From Candidatus Accumulibacter conexus (GTDB lineage: Bacteria; Pseudomonadota; Gammaproteobacteria; Burkholderiales; Rhodocyclaceae), in the NCBI GenBank assembly GCA_017592775.1, contig JAGFNJ010000009.1:42073-106072 (forward strand): 64,000 bases of DNA, in the 5' to 3' direction. Made by a program: the position numbers and the translations under genes. The notes under the pieces are model-generated. The model was not told the DNA's origin and made no database searches. It saw nothing but the letters and a program-made list of their open reading frames with translations. Numbering within the stretch: position 1 is the stretch's first letter; every line of letters starts with the position of its first letter. Below, piece by piece: positions 52,760-64,000 of the stretch.

Positions 52760-54268
52760 TCACACTGCCCAGTTGCGGCTGCGCTCGACCGCTCGTCGCC
52801 ACCCGCCGAGCAGCGTCGCGCGCTGGTCGGCGGACATCGCGGGCTCGAAGCGCCGGTCGGCCTGCCACAACGCAGCCAGTTCCGCCTCGTCGTCCCAGAA
52901 GGCGACCGCCAGTCCGGCGAGGTAGGCGGCACCGAGGGCCGTCGTCTCGGTGATGCGCGGGCGGACCACGGGTACGCCGAGCAGGTCGGACTGGAACTGC
53001 AGCAGCAGGTCGTTGGCAGCCGCACCACCATCGACCCGCAGTTCACGCAGCCGTTGACCGCAATCGAGTTCCATCGCGCCGAGGACCTCGGCGCTCTGGA
53101 AGGCGATCGCTTCGAGTGCCGCGCGCGCGACATGGCCGCGGCTGGTGCCGCGCGTCATGCCGAGCAGTGCGCCGCGCGCGTAGGGATCCCAGTACGGCGC
53201 GCCGAGGCCGGTGTGTGCCGGGACAAGGTAGATGCCGCCACTGTCGGGGACGGACGACGCCAGCGGCTCGATCTCGTCGGCCCGGGCAATCATGCCGAGC
53301 CCATCGCGCAGCCACTGAACGACGGCACCGCCCATGAAGACGCTGCCTTCGAGGAGATAGGTCGTCTGCTCGCGCAGCCGCCAGCCGATCGTCGCCAGCA
53401 TGCGGTGGCGCGAATTCATCGCCTGGCCGCCGGTGTTCAGCAGCAGGAAGCAGCCCGTGCCATAGGTGTTCTTCGCCATGCCGTGGGCGAGGCAGGCCTG
53501 GCCAAAGGTCGCCGCCTGCTGGTCGCCGGCGATGCCGGCGAGCGGTACCTCGGCGCCGAGGAGGTCGCCGGCGATCGTCGTGATGACGCCACTGCTGTCG
53601 ACGACCTGCGGCAGCACTGCCGGCGGGATGTCGAGCAGGGCGAGAAGCTCTTCATCCCAGCAGCGGCGGCGAATGTCGAAGAGCAGGGTACGTGAGGCGT
53701 TCGATGGATCGGTGACGTGCACCCGCCCGGCGGAGAGCTTCCACGCCAGCCAGCAGTCGATCGTGCCAAAGGCCAGCTCGCCGCGCTCGGCACGCGCGCG
53801 GGCACCGGGGATGTGGTCGAGCAGCCATTTCAGTTTGGTGCCGGAAAAATAGGCATCGACCACCAACCCCGTTCGCTGGCGGAAGGTCTCGGCATGGCCG
53901 TCGGCACGCAGCGAATCGCACAGCCCGGCGGTCCGCCGGTCCTGCCAGACGATCGCCCGGTGCAAGGGTTGGCCGCTGGCGCGGTCCCAAAGGACGGTCG
54001 TCTCGCGCTGGTTGGTGATGCCGACGGCGGCGAGCCGGCTGGCGGCGACGCCGTGCTCGCGGAGGACGCTGCGGGCAACGGCGAGCTGCGTCCGCCAGAT
54101 GTCGTTGGCGTCGTGCTCGACCCATCCCGGTTGCGGGTAGTGCTGCGGGTACTCCTGCTGCGCGATACCGCGGATCGTGCCGTCACGAGCGAAAAGGATC
54201 GCGCGTGAGCTGGTCGTTCCCTGGTCGAGCGCAAGGATCAACTGCTGGCTGGTTCTGGCTTGCGGCAT
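52760..54268 (-). CDS. glpK: Glycerol kinase
   Basis: A 502-residue FGGY-family kinase that phosphorylates glycerol with [23 protein letters not shown] is the phosphate-binding start; [31 protein letters not shown] and [16 protein letters not shown] follow. [20 protein letters not shown] and [20 protein letters not shown] are further family blocks. The start at 54268 is 39 bases after the tetR stop, so both may share a transcript. No glpF or glpD is next to it. Confidence 0.95.
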   Translation of the reverse strand: MPQARTSQQLILALDQGTTSSRAILFARDGTIRGIAQQEYPQHYPQPGWVEHDANDIWRTQLAVARSVLREHGVAASRLAAVGITNQRETTVLWDRASGQPLHRAIVWQDRRTAGLCDSLRADGHAETFRQRTGLVVDAYFSGTKLKWLLDHIPGARARAERGELAFGTIDCWLAWKLSAGRVHVTDPSNASRTLLFDIRRRCWDEELLALLDIPPAVLPQVVDSSGVITTIAGDLLGAEVPLAGIAGDQQAATFGQACLAHGMAKNTYGTGCFLLLNTGGQAMNSRHRMLATIGWRLREQTTYLLEGSVFMGGAVVQWLRDGLGMIARADEIEPLASSVPDSGGIYLVPAHTGLGAPYWDPYARGALLGMTRGTSRGHVARAALEAIAFQSAEVLGAMELDCGQRLRELRVDGGAAANDLLLQFQSDLLGVPVVRPRITETTALGAAYLAGLAVAFWDDEAELAALWQADRRFEPAMSADQRATLLGGWRRAVERSRNWAV

Positions 54269-54307
54269 CGGGCAACCTCGGGCAGCGAAGAACGGAAGGC
54301 GGTGTTG

Positions 54308-54916
54308 TCAGGTGGCGGCGCCAGGCTGTTCCTGTCGCTGGCGGACGATCAGTTCGGCGATCCAGCGCTTGAACTCGGCGATTCGCGGATCATAGTTCTC
54401 GCAGGCCATCAGGCTCTGCCCGAAAACGTAGGCGTAGAGGAGAAGGCTGCGGCTCTTGGCGACTTCTTCCGACGAACCGAGAGCGACGAACAGCTTGCGC
54501 GTCGCTTCGAGGCGCCAGGTATCGACCTCGGCGACGATCGCCGCCGCCTGCGCGTCGCGCCGTGCCCATTCACGCACCGCCAGTTCGATCGACATGCCCT
54601 TGCGGTTGCGGGTGGCGGAGTAGATGTCGATCAGATGCAGCAGTTGCTGCTCCTCGGCACCCGGAGTGGCGACGGTCTGCTTCTCGATGTCCTGGATGCG
54701 GCCATCGCGCCAAGCCTGCAGAACGGCCTCGACAAGGTCGTTGCGATCCTTGAAATGCCAGTAGAAACTGCCCTTGGTGACACCAAAGGTCTTCGCCAGG
54801 ACTTCGACCCGCATGCCGTTGACGCCCTGCTCGGCAAGGTTGTCGATTGCCGCCTGAATCCACTCGTTGCGGCCAAGAGCAGCACGCGGTCGGATGTTCC
54901 GGTGCTTCATCGTCAT
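54308..54916 (-). CDS. TetR-family regulator
   Basis: A 202-residue repressor. The N-terminal helix-turn-helix reads WIQAAIDNLAEQGVNGMRVE then VLAKTFGVTKGSFYWHFKDR, and the C-terminal ligand domain is all-helical. Divergent to etfBA with 215 bases between; that gap holds two palindromes that may be its operator. Members next to etf genes commonly sense acyl-CoA, so control of fatty-acid oxidation is likely (inference). Start ATG 54916 (MTMKHR) with AGGA upstream. Confidence 0.9.
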   Translation of the reverse strand: MTMKHRNIRPRAALGRNEWIQAAIDNLAEQGVNGMRVEVLAKTFGVTKGSFYWHFKDRNDLVEAVLQAWRDGRIQDIEKQTVATPGAEEQQLLHLIDIYSATRNRKGMSIELAVREWARRDAQAAAIVAEVDTWRLEATRKLFVALGSSEEVAKSRSLLLYAYVFGQSLMACENYDPRIAEFKRWIAELIVRQRQEQPGAAT

Positions 54917-54986
54917 CTGGTCCTTTCCTGAAACGCGCGCCTCAGGCAATATTATCAGCCTGAGCCCCAAGCTGCCGGCCGCAGTC

Positions 54987-55040
54987 TTGACAGCCAGCCA
55001 TCCATACGGTACCGTACGTGTTCCATACGATCCGGTATGG
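54987..55040 (+). promoter_or_regulatory. etfB promoter/operator region with palindromes
   Basis: TTGACA at 54987-54992 is a perfect -35 box; 17 bases on lies TACCGT (weak -10). The perfect palindrome TACGGTACCGTA (55005-55016) overlaps the -10, and CCATAC-N6-GTATGG (55023-55028/55035-55040) follows. Both are suitable TetR operators between the divergent tetR and etfB genes. Confidence 0.6.
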
Positions 55041-55131
55041 TTCATTGTCTGGCCAGAATTCGGGAATGTCAAATGCCGCCCGCCGGACGGCGCCTGGCAT
55101 TGCGTTGCGTGTAGTGATCAAGGAGAAGAGA

Positions 55132-55881
55132 GTGAAGATCCTCGTTCCAGTCAAACGGGTGGTGGATTACAACGTCAAGGTTCGCGTCAAGCCGGATGGG
55201 AGCGACGTCGATCTGGCCAACGTCAAGATGTCCATGAATCCCTTCGACGAGATCGCCGTCGAAGAGGCGGTCCGTCTCAAGGAGGCCGGCGTCGCGACCG
55301 AAGTCGTGGTGGTTTCGGCAGGCGTTGCCAACTGTCAGGAAACCCTGCGCACGGCGATGGCGATTGGCGCCGATCGCGGCATCCTGATCCAGACCGACGT
55401 CGAACTGCAGCCGCTGGCTGTCGCCAAACTGCTGCAGGCGGTGTGCGCCAAGGAACAGCCACAGATCGTCCTCTGCGGCAAGCAGGCGATCGACGACGAC
55501 GCCAACCAGACCGGCCAGATGCTCGCCGGTCTGCTGGGCTGGCCGCAGGCGACATTTGCTTCGAAGCTCGTCGTTGCGGGTCAGCAGGCCACGGTGACGC
55601 GGGAGATCGACGGTGGTCTGGAAACCGTCGAGGTCGTCCTGCCGGCCGTCGTCACCACCGATCTGCGCCTCAACGAACCGCGTTACGCGACCCTGCCGAA
55701 CATCATGAAAGCCAAGAGGAAGCCGCTCGAGACGACCAACCCGGCAGCGCTGGGGGTCGACGTCGCGCCGCGACTGAAGACGCTCAAGGCAGCCGAGCCG
55801 CCGAAGCGGTCCGCCGGCATCAAGGTGGCTGATGCCGCCGATCTGGTACTGAAACTCAAGACTGAAGCAAAGGTGATCTGA
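55132..55881 (+). CDS. etfB: Electron transfer flavoprotein beta subunit
   Basis: A 249-residue Etf[21 protein letters not shown] start, [20 protein letters not shown], then [20 protein letters not shown] for AMP binding. [20 protein letters not shown] is the recognition loop that docks to dehydrogenases. The start is GTG 55132 with AAGGAGA upstream. With EtfA (3 bases later) it carries electrons from acyl-CoA dehydrogenases to ETF-ubiquinone oxidoreductase. Its partner dehydrogenase is encoded at 59.4 kb. Confidence 0.95.
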   Translation: MKILVPVKRVVDYNVKVRVKPDGSDVDLANVKMSMNPFDEIAVEEAVRLKEAGVATEVVVVSAGVANCQETLRTAMAIGADRGILIQTDVELQPLAVAKLLQAVCAKEQPQIVLCGKQAIDDDANQTGQMLAGLLGWPQATFASKLVVAGQQATVTREIDGGLETVEVVLPAVVTTDLRLNEPRYATLPNIMKAKRKPLETTNPAALGVDVAPRLKTLKAAEPPKRSAGIKVADAADLVLKLKTEAKVI

Positions 55882-55883
55882 CC

Positions 55884-56816
55884 ATGGCCATTCTCGTTAT
55901 TGCGGAACACGACAATAGCTCGATCAAGGCGGCAACCCTCAATACCGTGACCGCGGCGACGAAACTGGGTGGCGAGATCCACCTGCTGGTGGCCGGCAGC
56001 GACTGCGCCGATGCCGCCGCGGCAGCGGCGCGGATCAGCGGCGTCGGCAAGGTGCTGCTGGTGGACGCGCCGCATTACGCGGCGCAGTCGCCGGAGAACG
56101 TCGCGGCACTGGTGGTCGGCATGGCCGCTGGCTACTCGCATCTGCTGGCGGCCGCGACGACCGTTGGCAAGAACTGCATGCCGCGCGTCGCAGCGCTGCT
56201 CGACGTCGCGCAGATTTCGGAAATCTCGGGAGTCGAATCGCCTGATACCTTCGTTCGCCCGATCTACGCCGGCAACGTCGTCGCGACCGTGCAGTCGGCC
56301 GATCCGGTGAAGGTCATCACGGTACGCGCGACGGCTTTCGAGGCGGCGGGCGAGGGCGGCAGCGCTGCCATCGAGACGGCGCCTGCCGGCGCCGATCTCG
56401 GTCTGAGCCGCCTCTTGGGGCGCGAACTGACCAAGTCCGAGCGGCCGGAGCTGACGGCAGCGAAAGTGATCGTCTCGGGTGGCCGCGGCATGGGCAACGG
56501 CGAGAATTTCCACCGCCTGCTCGAACCGTTGGCGGACAAGCTTGGTGCAGCGCTCGGTGCTTCGCGGGCCGCGGTCGACGCCGGCTTCGTACCGAACGAT
56601 TACCAGGTCGGCCAGACGGGCAAGATCGTCGCGCCGCAGCTCTACATTGCCGTCGGCATCTCGGGCGCCATCCAGCATCTCGCCGGGATGAAGGACAGCA
56701 AGATCATCGTCGCCATCAACAAGGATGCCGAGGCGCCGATCTTCCAGGTCGCCGATTATGGCCTGGTGGCCGATCTCTTCGAAGTCGTGCCGGCACTGCA
56801 GGCGGAACTCGGCTGA
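55884..56816 (+). CDS. etfA: Electron transfer flavoprotein alpha subunit
   Basis: A 310-residue EtfA. FAD-binding C-terminal half: [40 protein letters not shown], and [20 protein letters not shown] with the flavin-contacting [26 protein letters not shown] closes it. Starts two bases after etfB. Intact and of normal length. Confidence 0.96.
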   Translation: MAILVIAEHDNSSIKAATLNTVTAATKLGGEIHLLVAGSDCADAAAAAARISGVGKVLLVDAPHYAAQSPENVAALVVGMAAGYSHLLAAATTVGKNCMPRVAALLDVAQISEISGVESPDTFVRPIYAGNVVATVQSADPVKVITVRATAFEAAGEGGSAAIETAPAGADLGLSRLLGRELTKSERPELTAAKVIVSGGRGMGNGENFHRLLEPLADKLGAALGASRAAVDAGFVPNDYQVGQTGKIVAPQLYIAVGISGAIQHLAGMKDSKIIVAINKDAEAPIFQVADYGLVADLFEVVPALQAELG

Positions 56817-56840
56817 ACGCCGGCGGCCAGGGCAGGCAGC

Positions 56841-57506
56841 ATGAACTTGCCGGATGGTCTGCTGGGCACGGCCTGGACGGTGTTCGCCTGGTTCGCCTAC
56901 GCCGCCGCGGCGGTGCTGGCTGCCCGGCGGGCACCGTGGCGCCTGCTGGCGGACAGCGCTCGTCTGAATGCCTTCCTGGCGCTGATCGTTGCGCTGATCC
57001 TGCTCTGGCACCTGCAGGCCGGCGTGAAGCCCGGCCTGTCGCTGCACCTGCTCGGGGCGACCGTGTTCACCCTCTGCTTTGGCTGGCCGCTGGCTTTTGT
57101 CGGTCTGAGCGTGGTTCTGCTCGGTGTCACGCTGAACGGCGCTGCCGGCTGGCAGGTCTTCGCGGTGAACGCCCTGCTCATGGCGGGCGTCGGTGTCGCC
57201 GTCAGTCACGCTGCCCACCGTCTGGTCGACCGTCTGCTGCCAGGCCATCTTTTCGTTTTCATTTTCTGCAAGGGTTTCTTCACCGCCGCGCTGGCGGTGA
57301 TCGCCGTCGGCCTGGCATCCAGCCTGTTGTTCGCGCTGGCTGGCACCTACGCCGGCCACTACCTGGCGGACGAGTATCTGCCGTACTTCTTCCTGCTCGG
57401 TTTTTCCGAAGCCTGGCTGTCGGGAATGCTGAGCACCCTGCTGGCTGTCTATCGACCGCACTTGCTGGCAGACAGCGGCGACGCCCTCTTTCCTGGACGC
57501 AAATGA
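56841..57506 (+). CDS. CbiM-like membrane permease
   Basis: A 221-residue polytopic protein of the CbiM/energy-coupling-factor permease family (PF01891). [20 protein letters not shown] starts it (family: xIPDGxL), and six or so helices follow; [20 protein letters not shown] holds a conserved Asn. Adjacent ECF ATPase or T subunits are missing, so it may work alone or with distant partners. Cobalt/nickel substrates are typical; not shown here. Confidence 0.82.
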   Translation: MNLPDGLLGTAWTVFAWFAYAAAAVLAARRAPWRLLADSARLNAFLALIVALILLWHLQAGVKPGLSLHLLGATVFTLCFGWPLAFVGLSVVLLGVTLNGAAGWQVFAVNALLMAGVGVAVSHAAHRLVDRLLPGHLFVFIFCKGFFTAALAVIAVGLASSLLFALAGTYAGHYLADEYLPYFFLLGFSEAWLSGMLSTLLAVYRPHLLADSGDALFPGRK

Positions 57507-57549
57507 GCCCACCGAACAACGCCTCCCCGCGCCAGCGCGAGCCTTCCTG

Positions 57550-59382
57550 ATGCGTGCCGGCATGCCGCGATCTGCGCCGGTCCTCTTCCTTCTGCTGCTT
57601 GCCTTCGATGTTCCACGGGCGAATGCCGCCGTGCTCGGGGAGTTGCGCAGCTCGGCGCGCGTTGGCCAAGTGCTGCAGGCCGAGATCGAAGTCAGCGAGC
57701 ATTCGGCCGAGCGGTTCGACCCGGCCTGCCTGAAGCTCTTCCGGCCGCAGTCGGCAAGCGATGATCTGCCGTGGATCACCGAGGCGCGCCTGAGTTATCG
57801 GCGTGAGGGGGGCCACGGTCGGCTGACCATCGTCTCCCGGGCAGCGATCACCGACCCGGCAGTACGCCTGGGCGTTGGTTCCGAATGCGCCGCTGGCGCC
57901 AGCAGACAGTACACGATCCTGCTCGCCGACCCGATGGGCGTGGTCGCGTCGCCGCCGACGCCCGGCGCCGCTCCGGCGACGGCTCTGGGCAAGACCGACA
58001 GCCGGCCGGCAGCGGTTGCGGCGGCGCGGCCGCCGGCGGCGGCTGTCCCGCCACAGCGGCCGCCGGTGGCAGTCGGCGAGAGCGTGCGCGCCGGCCGCGC
58101 GGCAGCGGCGAAGGGAGAAGCCGCGCCACTGAGTGCGAGCGACGAGTTGTCCGAGCCGGTGACGACGAGCGGGCTGGGGCGTGAATTGCTGCGTCTCGAA
58201 CAGCGGGCCCTGGCAATGCTCAACGACCCGGCCGACGATCCGGAGACGATGAGCAACAAGCTGGCGTGGCTGGAAGCCAACGTCGCCGAACTCAAGCGAG
58301 CGACGGAGAGGCTGCAGGGCGGGGCAGCGGCGCTGCCTGGCGGCGACCCGGGCGGCGAGCCGCGGCTGCCGGCAGCGGCGGCCGGCCCAGCGAGTGCGCC
58401 GCCGTCCGTGGCTGCACAGGGCGGTGCACCGCTGGCTGCGGCGACCGTGCCGGCGCCAGCGCTGCCGGCGGGCAGCGAAGCGCCGCCGAGCGCGCGTGCG
58501 CAGCAGGCAGCGCCGGCCACGACTGCCGAATCCGGTTCCTGGCTGATTTACGGGGCGGTGGCCCTGCTTCTGCTGCTCTCACTGTTCCTCGTTCGCCGCC
58601 GTCGCAACACAGCCATCGAGCCACTGCAGCCGGCGACGGCGGAAGCGCCTGCGCGGGCAGCGTTCGGCGACTCGCAGTTCTCGCTGACGCCGGATGCGGC
58701 AGCAGCAGTTCCGATCGAGCAGTTGCCGCGCCGCGCCATCGCGCCCTCCACCGCGCCCTCCACCGCGCCCTCCGCGGCACCCGCCGCCGCACCCGCCGCA
58801 CCCGCGGCAGCCGCTGCGGCTGCCGCCCCGTCAGCTGCAGCAACGCGCGAATCGACGCTTGCGGCAGCGGCAGCGCCTACCCTGCCGGTCGATGACGGCG
58901 TCGGCGGCGCTGCACCGGCGATGGAACTGGCGGAGATCATGCTCTCCTTCGGACGGGTCAGCGGTGCCGCCAGAACGCTCGAAGAATACATCGCGGCGCT
59001 GCCGCAGGAATCGGCCAGGCCATGGATCAGGCTGCTTCATCTCTACAGGCGCAACGGCATGCGCAAGGAGTTCGAGGCGCTGACGGTGAAGCTCAACCGC
59101 AATTTCAACGTCGAGATTCTCGCCTGGGAGACCGGGAAAGCGAGCGGCGAACTGGAACTGGTACCGCTCGCGGGCGCCCCGGCCAAAGCCGAGACGCTCG
59201 AGGACATCCCGCGCCTGCGTGACGAGATCATCGCTCTGTGGGGGAAACCGGAGTGCCATGGCTATCTCGAGAAGCTCCTGCGCGACAATCGGCAGGGCAA
59301 GCGCAAGGGTTTCCCGTTGGCAGTTGCCGAGGAAATCCTGTTCCTGATCGATCTCGCGGCGGCGCGCGACGCCGCCCGTTGA
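57550..59382 (+). CDS. FimV/HubP-like protein
   Basis: A 610-residue protein. Signal peptide (RSAPVLFLLLLAFDVPRANA). N-terminal periplasmic FimV domain (VLGELRSSARVGQVLQAEIE). Long Ala/Pro linker (~135-320) with a helix near residues 210-255, then a transmembrane helix at ~333-350 (LIYGAVALLLLLSLFLVRRR). Cytoplasmic low-complexity Ala-rich stretch, and a TPR-like C-terminal domain (AEIMLSFGRVSGAARTLEEY). FimV/HubP proteins organise the cell pole and type IV pili/twitching. No LysM motif seen, and the linker is repeat-rich. Confidence 0.8.
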   Translation: MRAGMPRSAPVLFLLLLAFDVPRANAAVLGELRSSARVGQVLQAEIEVSEHSAERFDPACLKLFRPQSASDDLPWITEARLSYRREGGHGRLTIVSRAAITDPAVRLGVGSECAAGASRQYTILLADPMGVVASPPTPGAAPATALGKTDSRPAAVAAARPPAAAVPPQRPPVAVGESVRAGRAAAAKGEAAPLSASDELSEPVTTSGLGRELLRLEQRALAMLNDPADDPETMSNKLAWLEANVAELKRATERLQGGAAALPGGDPGGEPRLPAAAAGPASAPPSVAAQGGAPLAAATVPAPALPAGSEAPPSARAQQAAPATTAESGSWLIYGAVALLLLLSLFLVRRRRNTAIEPLQPATAEAPARAAFGDSQFSLTPDAAAAVPIEQLPRRAIAPSTAPSTAPSAAPAAAPAAPAAAAAAAAPSAAATRESTLAAAAAPTLPVDDGVGGAAPAMELAEIMLSFGRVSGAARTLEEYIAALPQESARPWIRLLHLYRRNGMRKEFEALTVKLNRNFNVEILAWETGKASGELELVPLAGAPAKAETLEDIPRLRDEIIALWGKPECHGYLEKLLRDNRQGKRKGFPLAVAEEILFLIDLAAARDAAR

Positions 59383-59438
59383 GTACCTCGAACCGCCACG
59401 ACGGATACCCCAAGAAACAACCATGAAAGGAGAAGCAG

Positions 59439-61232
59439 ATGAGTGAATACATTGCCCCGGTACGCGACATGCAGTTCGTTCTCAGGGAACTCGCCGGACT
59501 GGAACAGGTGGCGCAATTGCCCGGCTGCGAGGAAGCGACCCCGGACCTCGTTGACGCGGTCCTCGAGGAAGCCGCGCGCTTTGCCGAGGAGGTCCTGTCG
59601 CCACTCAACTGGCCCGGCGACCAGGAAGGCGCACGCTGGCACAACAAGACGGTGACGATGCCGGCCGGCTTCAAGGAAGCCTACAAGCTGTTTGCGGACA
59701 GCGGCTGGACAGCACTCAGCAGCGAGCCCGAGTGGGGAGGGCAGGGGCTGCCCAAGGTCGTCGCCGCCGCCGTCGGCGAGATGTGGAAATCGGCCAATCA
59801 CTCGTTTTCGCTGTGTCCGCTGCTGACCAGCGGGGCGATCGAGGCACTGGTCCTTTCCGGCAGCGACGAACTGAAGCGAACCTACATCGAGAAGATGGTC
59901 AGCGGCGTCTGGACCGGGACGATGAACCTGACCGAGCCGAACGCCGGCTCCGACCTCGCCGCCGTCCGCACGCGCGCCGAGCCGCAGGCCGACGGCAGCT
60001 ACCGCATCTTCGGGCAGAAGATCTTCATCACCTACGGCGAACACGACATGGCGGAGAACATCATCCATCTCGTGCTGGCGCGGACGCCAACCGCTCCAGA
60101 AGGGGTGAAGGGGATATCGCTGTTCGTCGTGCCAAAATTCATGGTCAACGCGAACGGCACCCTGGGCGAGCGCAACGATGCGTACTGCGTGTCGATCGAG
60201 CACAAGCTCGGGATCCATGCCAGCCCGACGGCCATCATGGCCTTTGGCGACCACGCGGGAGCAGTGGGATATCTGGTTGGGGAAGAGAATCGCGGCCTGG
60301 AGTACATGTTCATCATGATGAATGCCGCCCGCTTCGGCGTCGGCCTCGAAGGTGTTGCGGCTTGCGAACGCGCCTACCAGCGTGCACGCGACTACGCCCG
60401 CGATCGCATCCAGTGCACCGACATCGGTGTCCGCGGCGGAGCGAAGGTGCCGATCATCAGGCACCCGGATGTACGCCGCATGCTGATGACCATGAAATCG
60501 CGTGCCGAGGCGACGCGGGCCCTCGCGTATGTGGTGGCAGCAGCGCACGATGCCGCCGTGCACCACCCGGATGCCGGTGAGCGCAAACGAAACCAGGCTT
60601 TCGTCGACCTGATGATTCCGGTGGTGAAGGGCTGGAGTACCGAATCCGGGGTCAGCATGGCTTCGATCGGCGTCCAGGTGCACGGTGGGATGGGCTATGT
60701 CGAGGAAACCGGAGCCGCGCAGCACCTGCGCGACGCGCAGATTTCGACGATCTACGAAGGCACTACCGGCATCCAGGCGAACGACCTCATTGGCCGCAAG
60801 ATGGCGCGTGAGGGCGGTGCGACGCTGCAAGCGGTCATCGGCCTGATGCGTGGCGTTGCCGGCGAACTCGGCGGTTGCCCGGGCGACGACTTCGTTGCGC
60901 TGCAGCGGCGTTTCTCGGTGGCGATCGATGCCCTCGCCGAGGCGGGTGAATGGCTCGTCGCCAACTACGGCAAGGATGTCCGCGCGGCGTCTGCCGGCGC
61001 CGTGCCTTTCCTGATGCTGCTGGGCGTCGTTGCCGGCGGCTGGCAGATGGCGCGTGCCGCGCTGGTCGCGCAAGCGAAGATCGACGCCGGCGACGCCGAT
61101 CCGTTTTACCCGGCGAAGATCGGCACCGCCCGCTTCTATGCCGACCATGTCCTGTCGCAGGCCAGCGGCCTGGCCAGCAGCGTCGCGGATGGTGCCGCCG
61201 GCGTGCTGGCGCTGCCGGAAGACATGTTCTGA
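59439..61232 (+). CDS. Acyl-CoA dehydrogenase (DmdC-like, long C-terminus)
   Basis: A 597-residue acyl-CoA dehydrogenase of the type with an extra C-terminal domain (PF12806), as in 3-methylmercaptopropionyl-CoA dehydrogenase. MNLTEPNAGSDLAAVRTRAE and FGQKIFITYGEHDMAENIIH bind flavin and substrate; IMMNAARFGVGLEGVAACER is the helical core. The catalytic base Glu lies in YEGTTGIQANDLIGRKMARE. AGGAGAAGCAG before the ATG. Delivers electrons to EtfAB encoded just upstream. Confidence 0.93.
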   Translation: MSEYIAPVRDMQFVLRELAGLEQVAQLPGCEEATPDLVDAVLEEAARFAEEVLSPLNWPGDQEGARWHNKTVTMPAGFKEAYKLFADSGWTALSSEPEWGGQGLPKVVAAAVGEMWKSANHSFSLCPLLTSGAIEALVLSGSDELKRTYIEKMVSGVWTGTMNLTEPNAGSDLAAVRTRAEPQADGSYRIFGQKIFITYGEHDMAENIIHLVLARTPTAPEGVKGISLFVVPKFMVNANGTLGERNDAYCVSIEHKLGIHASPTAIMAFGDHAGAVGYLVGEENRGLEYMFIMMNAARFGVGLEGVAACERAYQRARDYARDRIQCTDIGVRGGAKVPIIRHPDVRRMLMTMKSRAEATRALAYVVAAAHDAAVHHPDAGERKRNQAFVDLMIPVVKGWSTESGVSMASIGVQVHGGMGYVEETGAAQHLRDAQISTIYEGTTGIQANDLIGRKMAREGGATLQAVIGLMRGVAGELGGCPGDDFVALQRRFSVAIDALAEAGEWLVANYGKDVRAASAGAVPFLMLLGVVAGGWQMARAALVAQAKIDAGDADPFYPAKIGTARFYADHVLSQASGLASSVADGAAGVLALPEDMF

Positions 61233-61295
61233 CCGGTTGTGCGGCGCGGGTGAGCGACCGGCCACCGGCCAGGCCATCGGAACCATGGAGAAGCA

Positions 61296-61706
61296 ATGAT
61301 GCAGAGTCAGAGAAAGCTCGTCCAGACGTGCCTGATCCCCATCCGCTGGGGTGACATGGATGCTTACGGGCACGTCAACAACACGATCTATTTTCGCTAC
61401 ATGGAGCAGGCCCGGGTCGAGTTCCTCGAGCGGCTTGGCTTCCCGGTCAGGCCGCACGGTTCGGCGCCCGTGATCATCAACGCCAGTTGCACCTTCCTGG
61501 TGCCGCTGAACCATCCCGGCGTGGTCGAGGTCCGGATGTACTGTGGGCATCCGGGTCGCAGCAGCGTGCCAACGCATTACGAGATCGGCCTGCAGGGATC
61601 GCCGACGATCTACGCCACGGGCGACTCGAAGATCGTCTGGATGGATGTCGCGAGCGGCAAGTCGGTGCCGATTCCCGAGACCCTGCGGGCCGAACTCCCG
61701 GCCTGA
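61296..61706 (+). CDS. Acyl-CoA thioesterase (4HBT)
   Basis: A 136-residue hot-dog-fold thioesterase. [20 protein letters not shown] has the catalytic Asp and the HVNN substrate loop of the YbgC/4-hydroxybenzoyl-CoA group. Lies between the dehydrogenase and the acetoacetyl-CoA synthetase, and likely hydrolyses acyl-CoA produced in the same pathway. Start ATG 61296 (MMQ), with ATG 61299 as an alternative. Confidence 0.93.
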   Translation: MMQSQRKLVQTCLIPIRWGDMDAYGHVNNTIYFRYMEQARVEFLERLGFPVRPHGSAPVIINASCTFLVPLNHPGVVEVRMYCGHPGRSSVPTHYEIGLQGSPTIYATGDSKIVWMDVASGKSVPIPETLRAELPA

Positions 61707-61722
61707 GGGAGGAGGAGGGGAT

Positions 61723-63702
<1,980 letters not shown>

Positions 63703-64000
63703 GAGACCAACGGTCGCTTGTCGCGATCGCAGGCCATTCGGCATCTGCCGGCAGCGTGCCGCGGGAAGAAAGCTGGCGCAACGGTATCCGGCGTGAAGCC
63801 AGCTGGCCAACAGGGCAGCGATCGACCGGATGAGGCCGGGAATTCGCGCCCGGCGCCCTGATAGCAAAAGTTGACATAATACAAAGCCGCCGCAGTGGGG
63901 GTGCTTTGTGGCGCGAGTGCCTGGGCGACTTCATGCCAGGTGGTTTTCACGGCTTGGGATGTGGCAACGTCGGCGCTGAGGGCGGCGAGAAGAAATCCGG
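63703..64000. other. Window edge, no confident gene
   Basis: 298 bases after the synthetase. TTGACATAATACAAAG (63871-63886) is an AT-rich promoter-like spot, but no good -10 box or start follows within the window. A minus-strand frame enters from the right but has no recognisable homology. Confidence 0.35.

Overview
The window is GC-rich, densely coded DNA from a betaproteobacterium. The gene content (AidB-type acyl-CoA dehydrogenase, EtfBA, acetoacetyl-CoA synthetase, TIGR02647 protein, Pat-type acetyltransferase, type Vd patatin) fits the Rhodocyclales and recalls Candidatus Accumulibacter or a relative. That placement is an inference from gene content; no rRNA or tRNA gene was seen.

Layout. 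0-4.9 kb is core-like: a lipase-type hydrolase fragment, two small unknown proteins, an MBL-fold hydrolase, an NADP-dependent oxidoreductase and AidB. 4.9-7.1 kb is a scarred accessory zone with an orphan Phd/YefM antitoxin, a second copy of its tail, a DUF4258 protein, an intact HicBA pair and pieces of CRISPR adaptation genes. 7.2-25.3 kb is a complete type III-B CRISPR-Cas locus. 25.5-29.4 kb, same strand, holds a DUF900 alpha/beta hydrolase and a TPR-CHAT caspase-like protease. 29.9-37.4 kb is a mosaic of short plus-strand genes (glutamine amidotransferase, SIR2-like protein, methyltransferase, DsrE, PLP lyase, CopD-like protein, HATPase-DUF4325 regulator), interrupted by decayed pieces of the CRISPR-CHAT block. 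37.7-64 kb is chromosome-like: PlpD-type patatin, SelO, TerB/DUF697 protein, an OmpR/EnvZ-type pair divergent from a Spy/CpxP-like protein, Pat-type acetyltransferase, DinB, an MFS/NTT-type transporter, aldo/keto reductase, GlpK, TetR, EtfBA, CbiM-like permease, a FimV-like protein, and a fatty-acid/ketone-body cluster (acyl-CoA dehydrogenase, thioesterase, acetoacetyl-CoA synthetase).

CRISPR system. The interference operon runs leftward: Sso2081/NE0113-family CARF ring-nuclease candidate, Csx2 (CARF-HEPN RNase), Cas6, Cmr1, Cas10/Cmr2, Cmr3, Cmr4, Cmr5, Cmr6, a two-helix membrane CARF protein and a DUF1874/Crn2 ring nuclease, mostly with 4-base ATGA overlaps. Cas10 has no HD domain and carries GGED in place of GGDD, so defence should rest on cyclic oligoadenylate signalling: two candidate effectors (RNA cleavage, membrane attack) and two candidate off-switches. 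Cmr4 keeps its target-RNA-cleaving Asp26. A 29-repeat array (10762-12715) lies between this operon and the adaptation genes: a reverse transcriptase-Cas1 fusion, which implies spacer capture from RNA, and two different Cas2 proteins in tandem.

Most notable. Short decayed copies of this block lie on both flanks. The one at 35.2-35.76 kb begins with the Cas2 tail and ends with the CHAT gene's upstream region, as if the whole 22-kb CRISPR-hydrolase-CHAT block had been duplicated as one unit and then collapsed. This suggests that the DUF900 hydrolase and TPR-CHAT protease belong with the CRISPR system.
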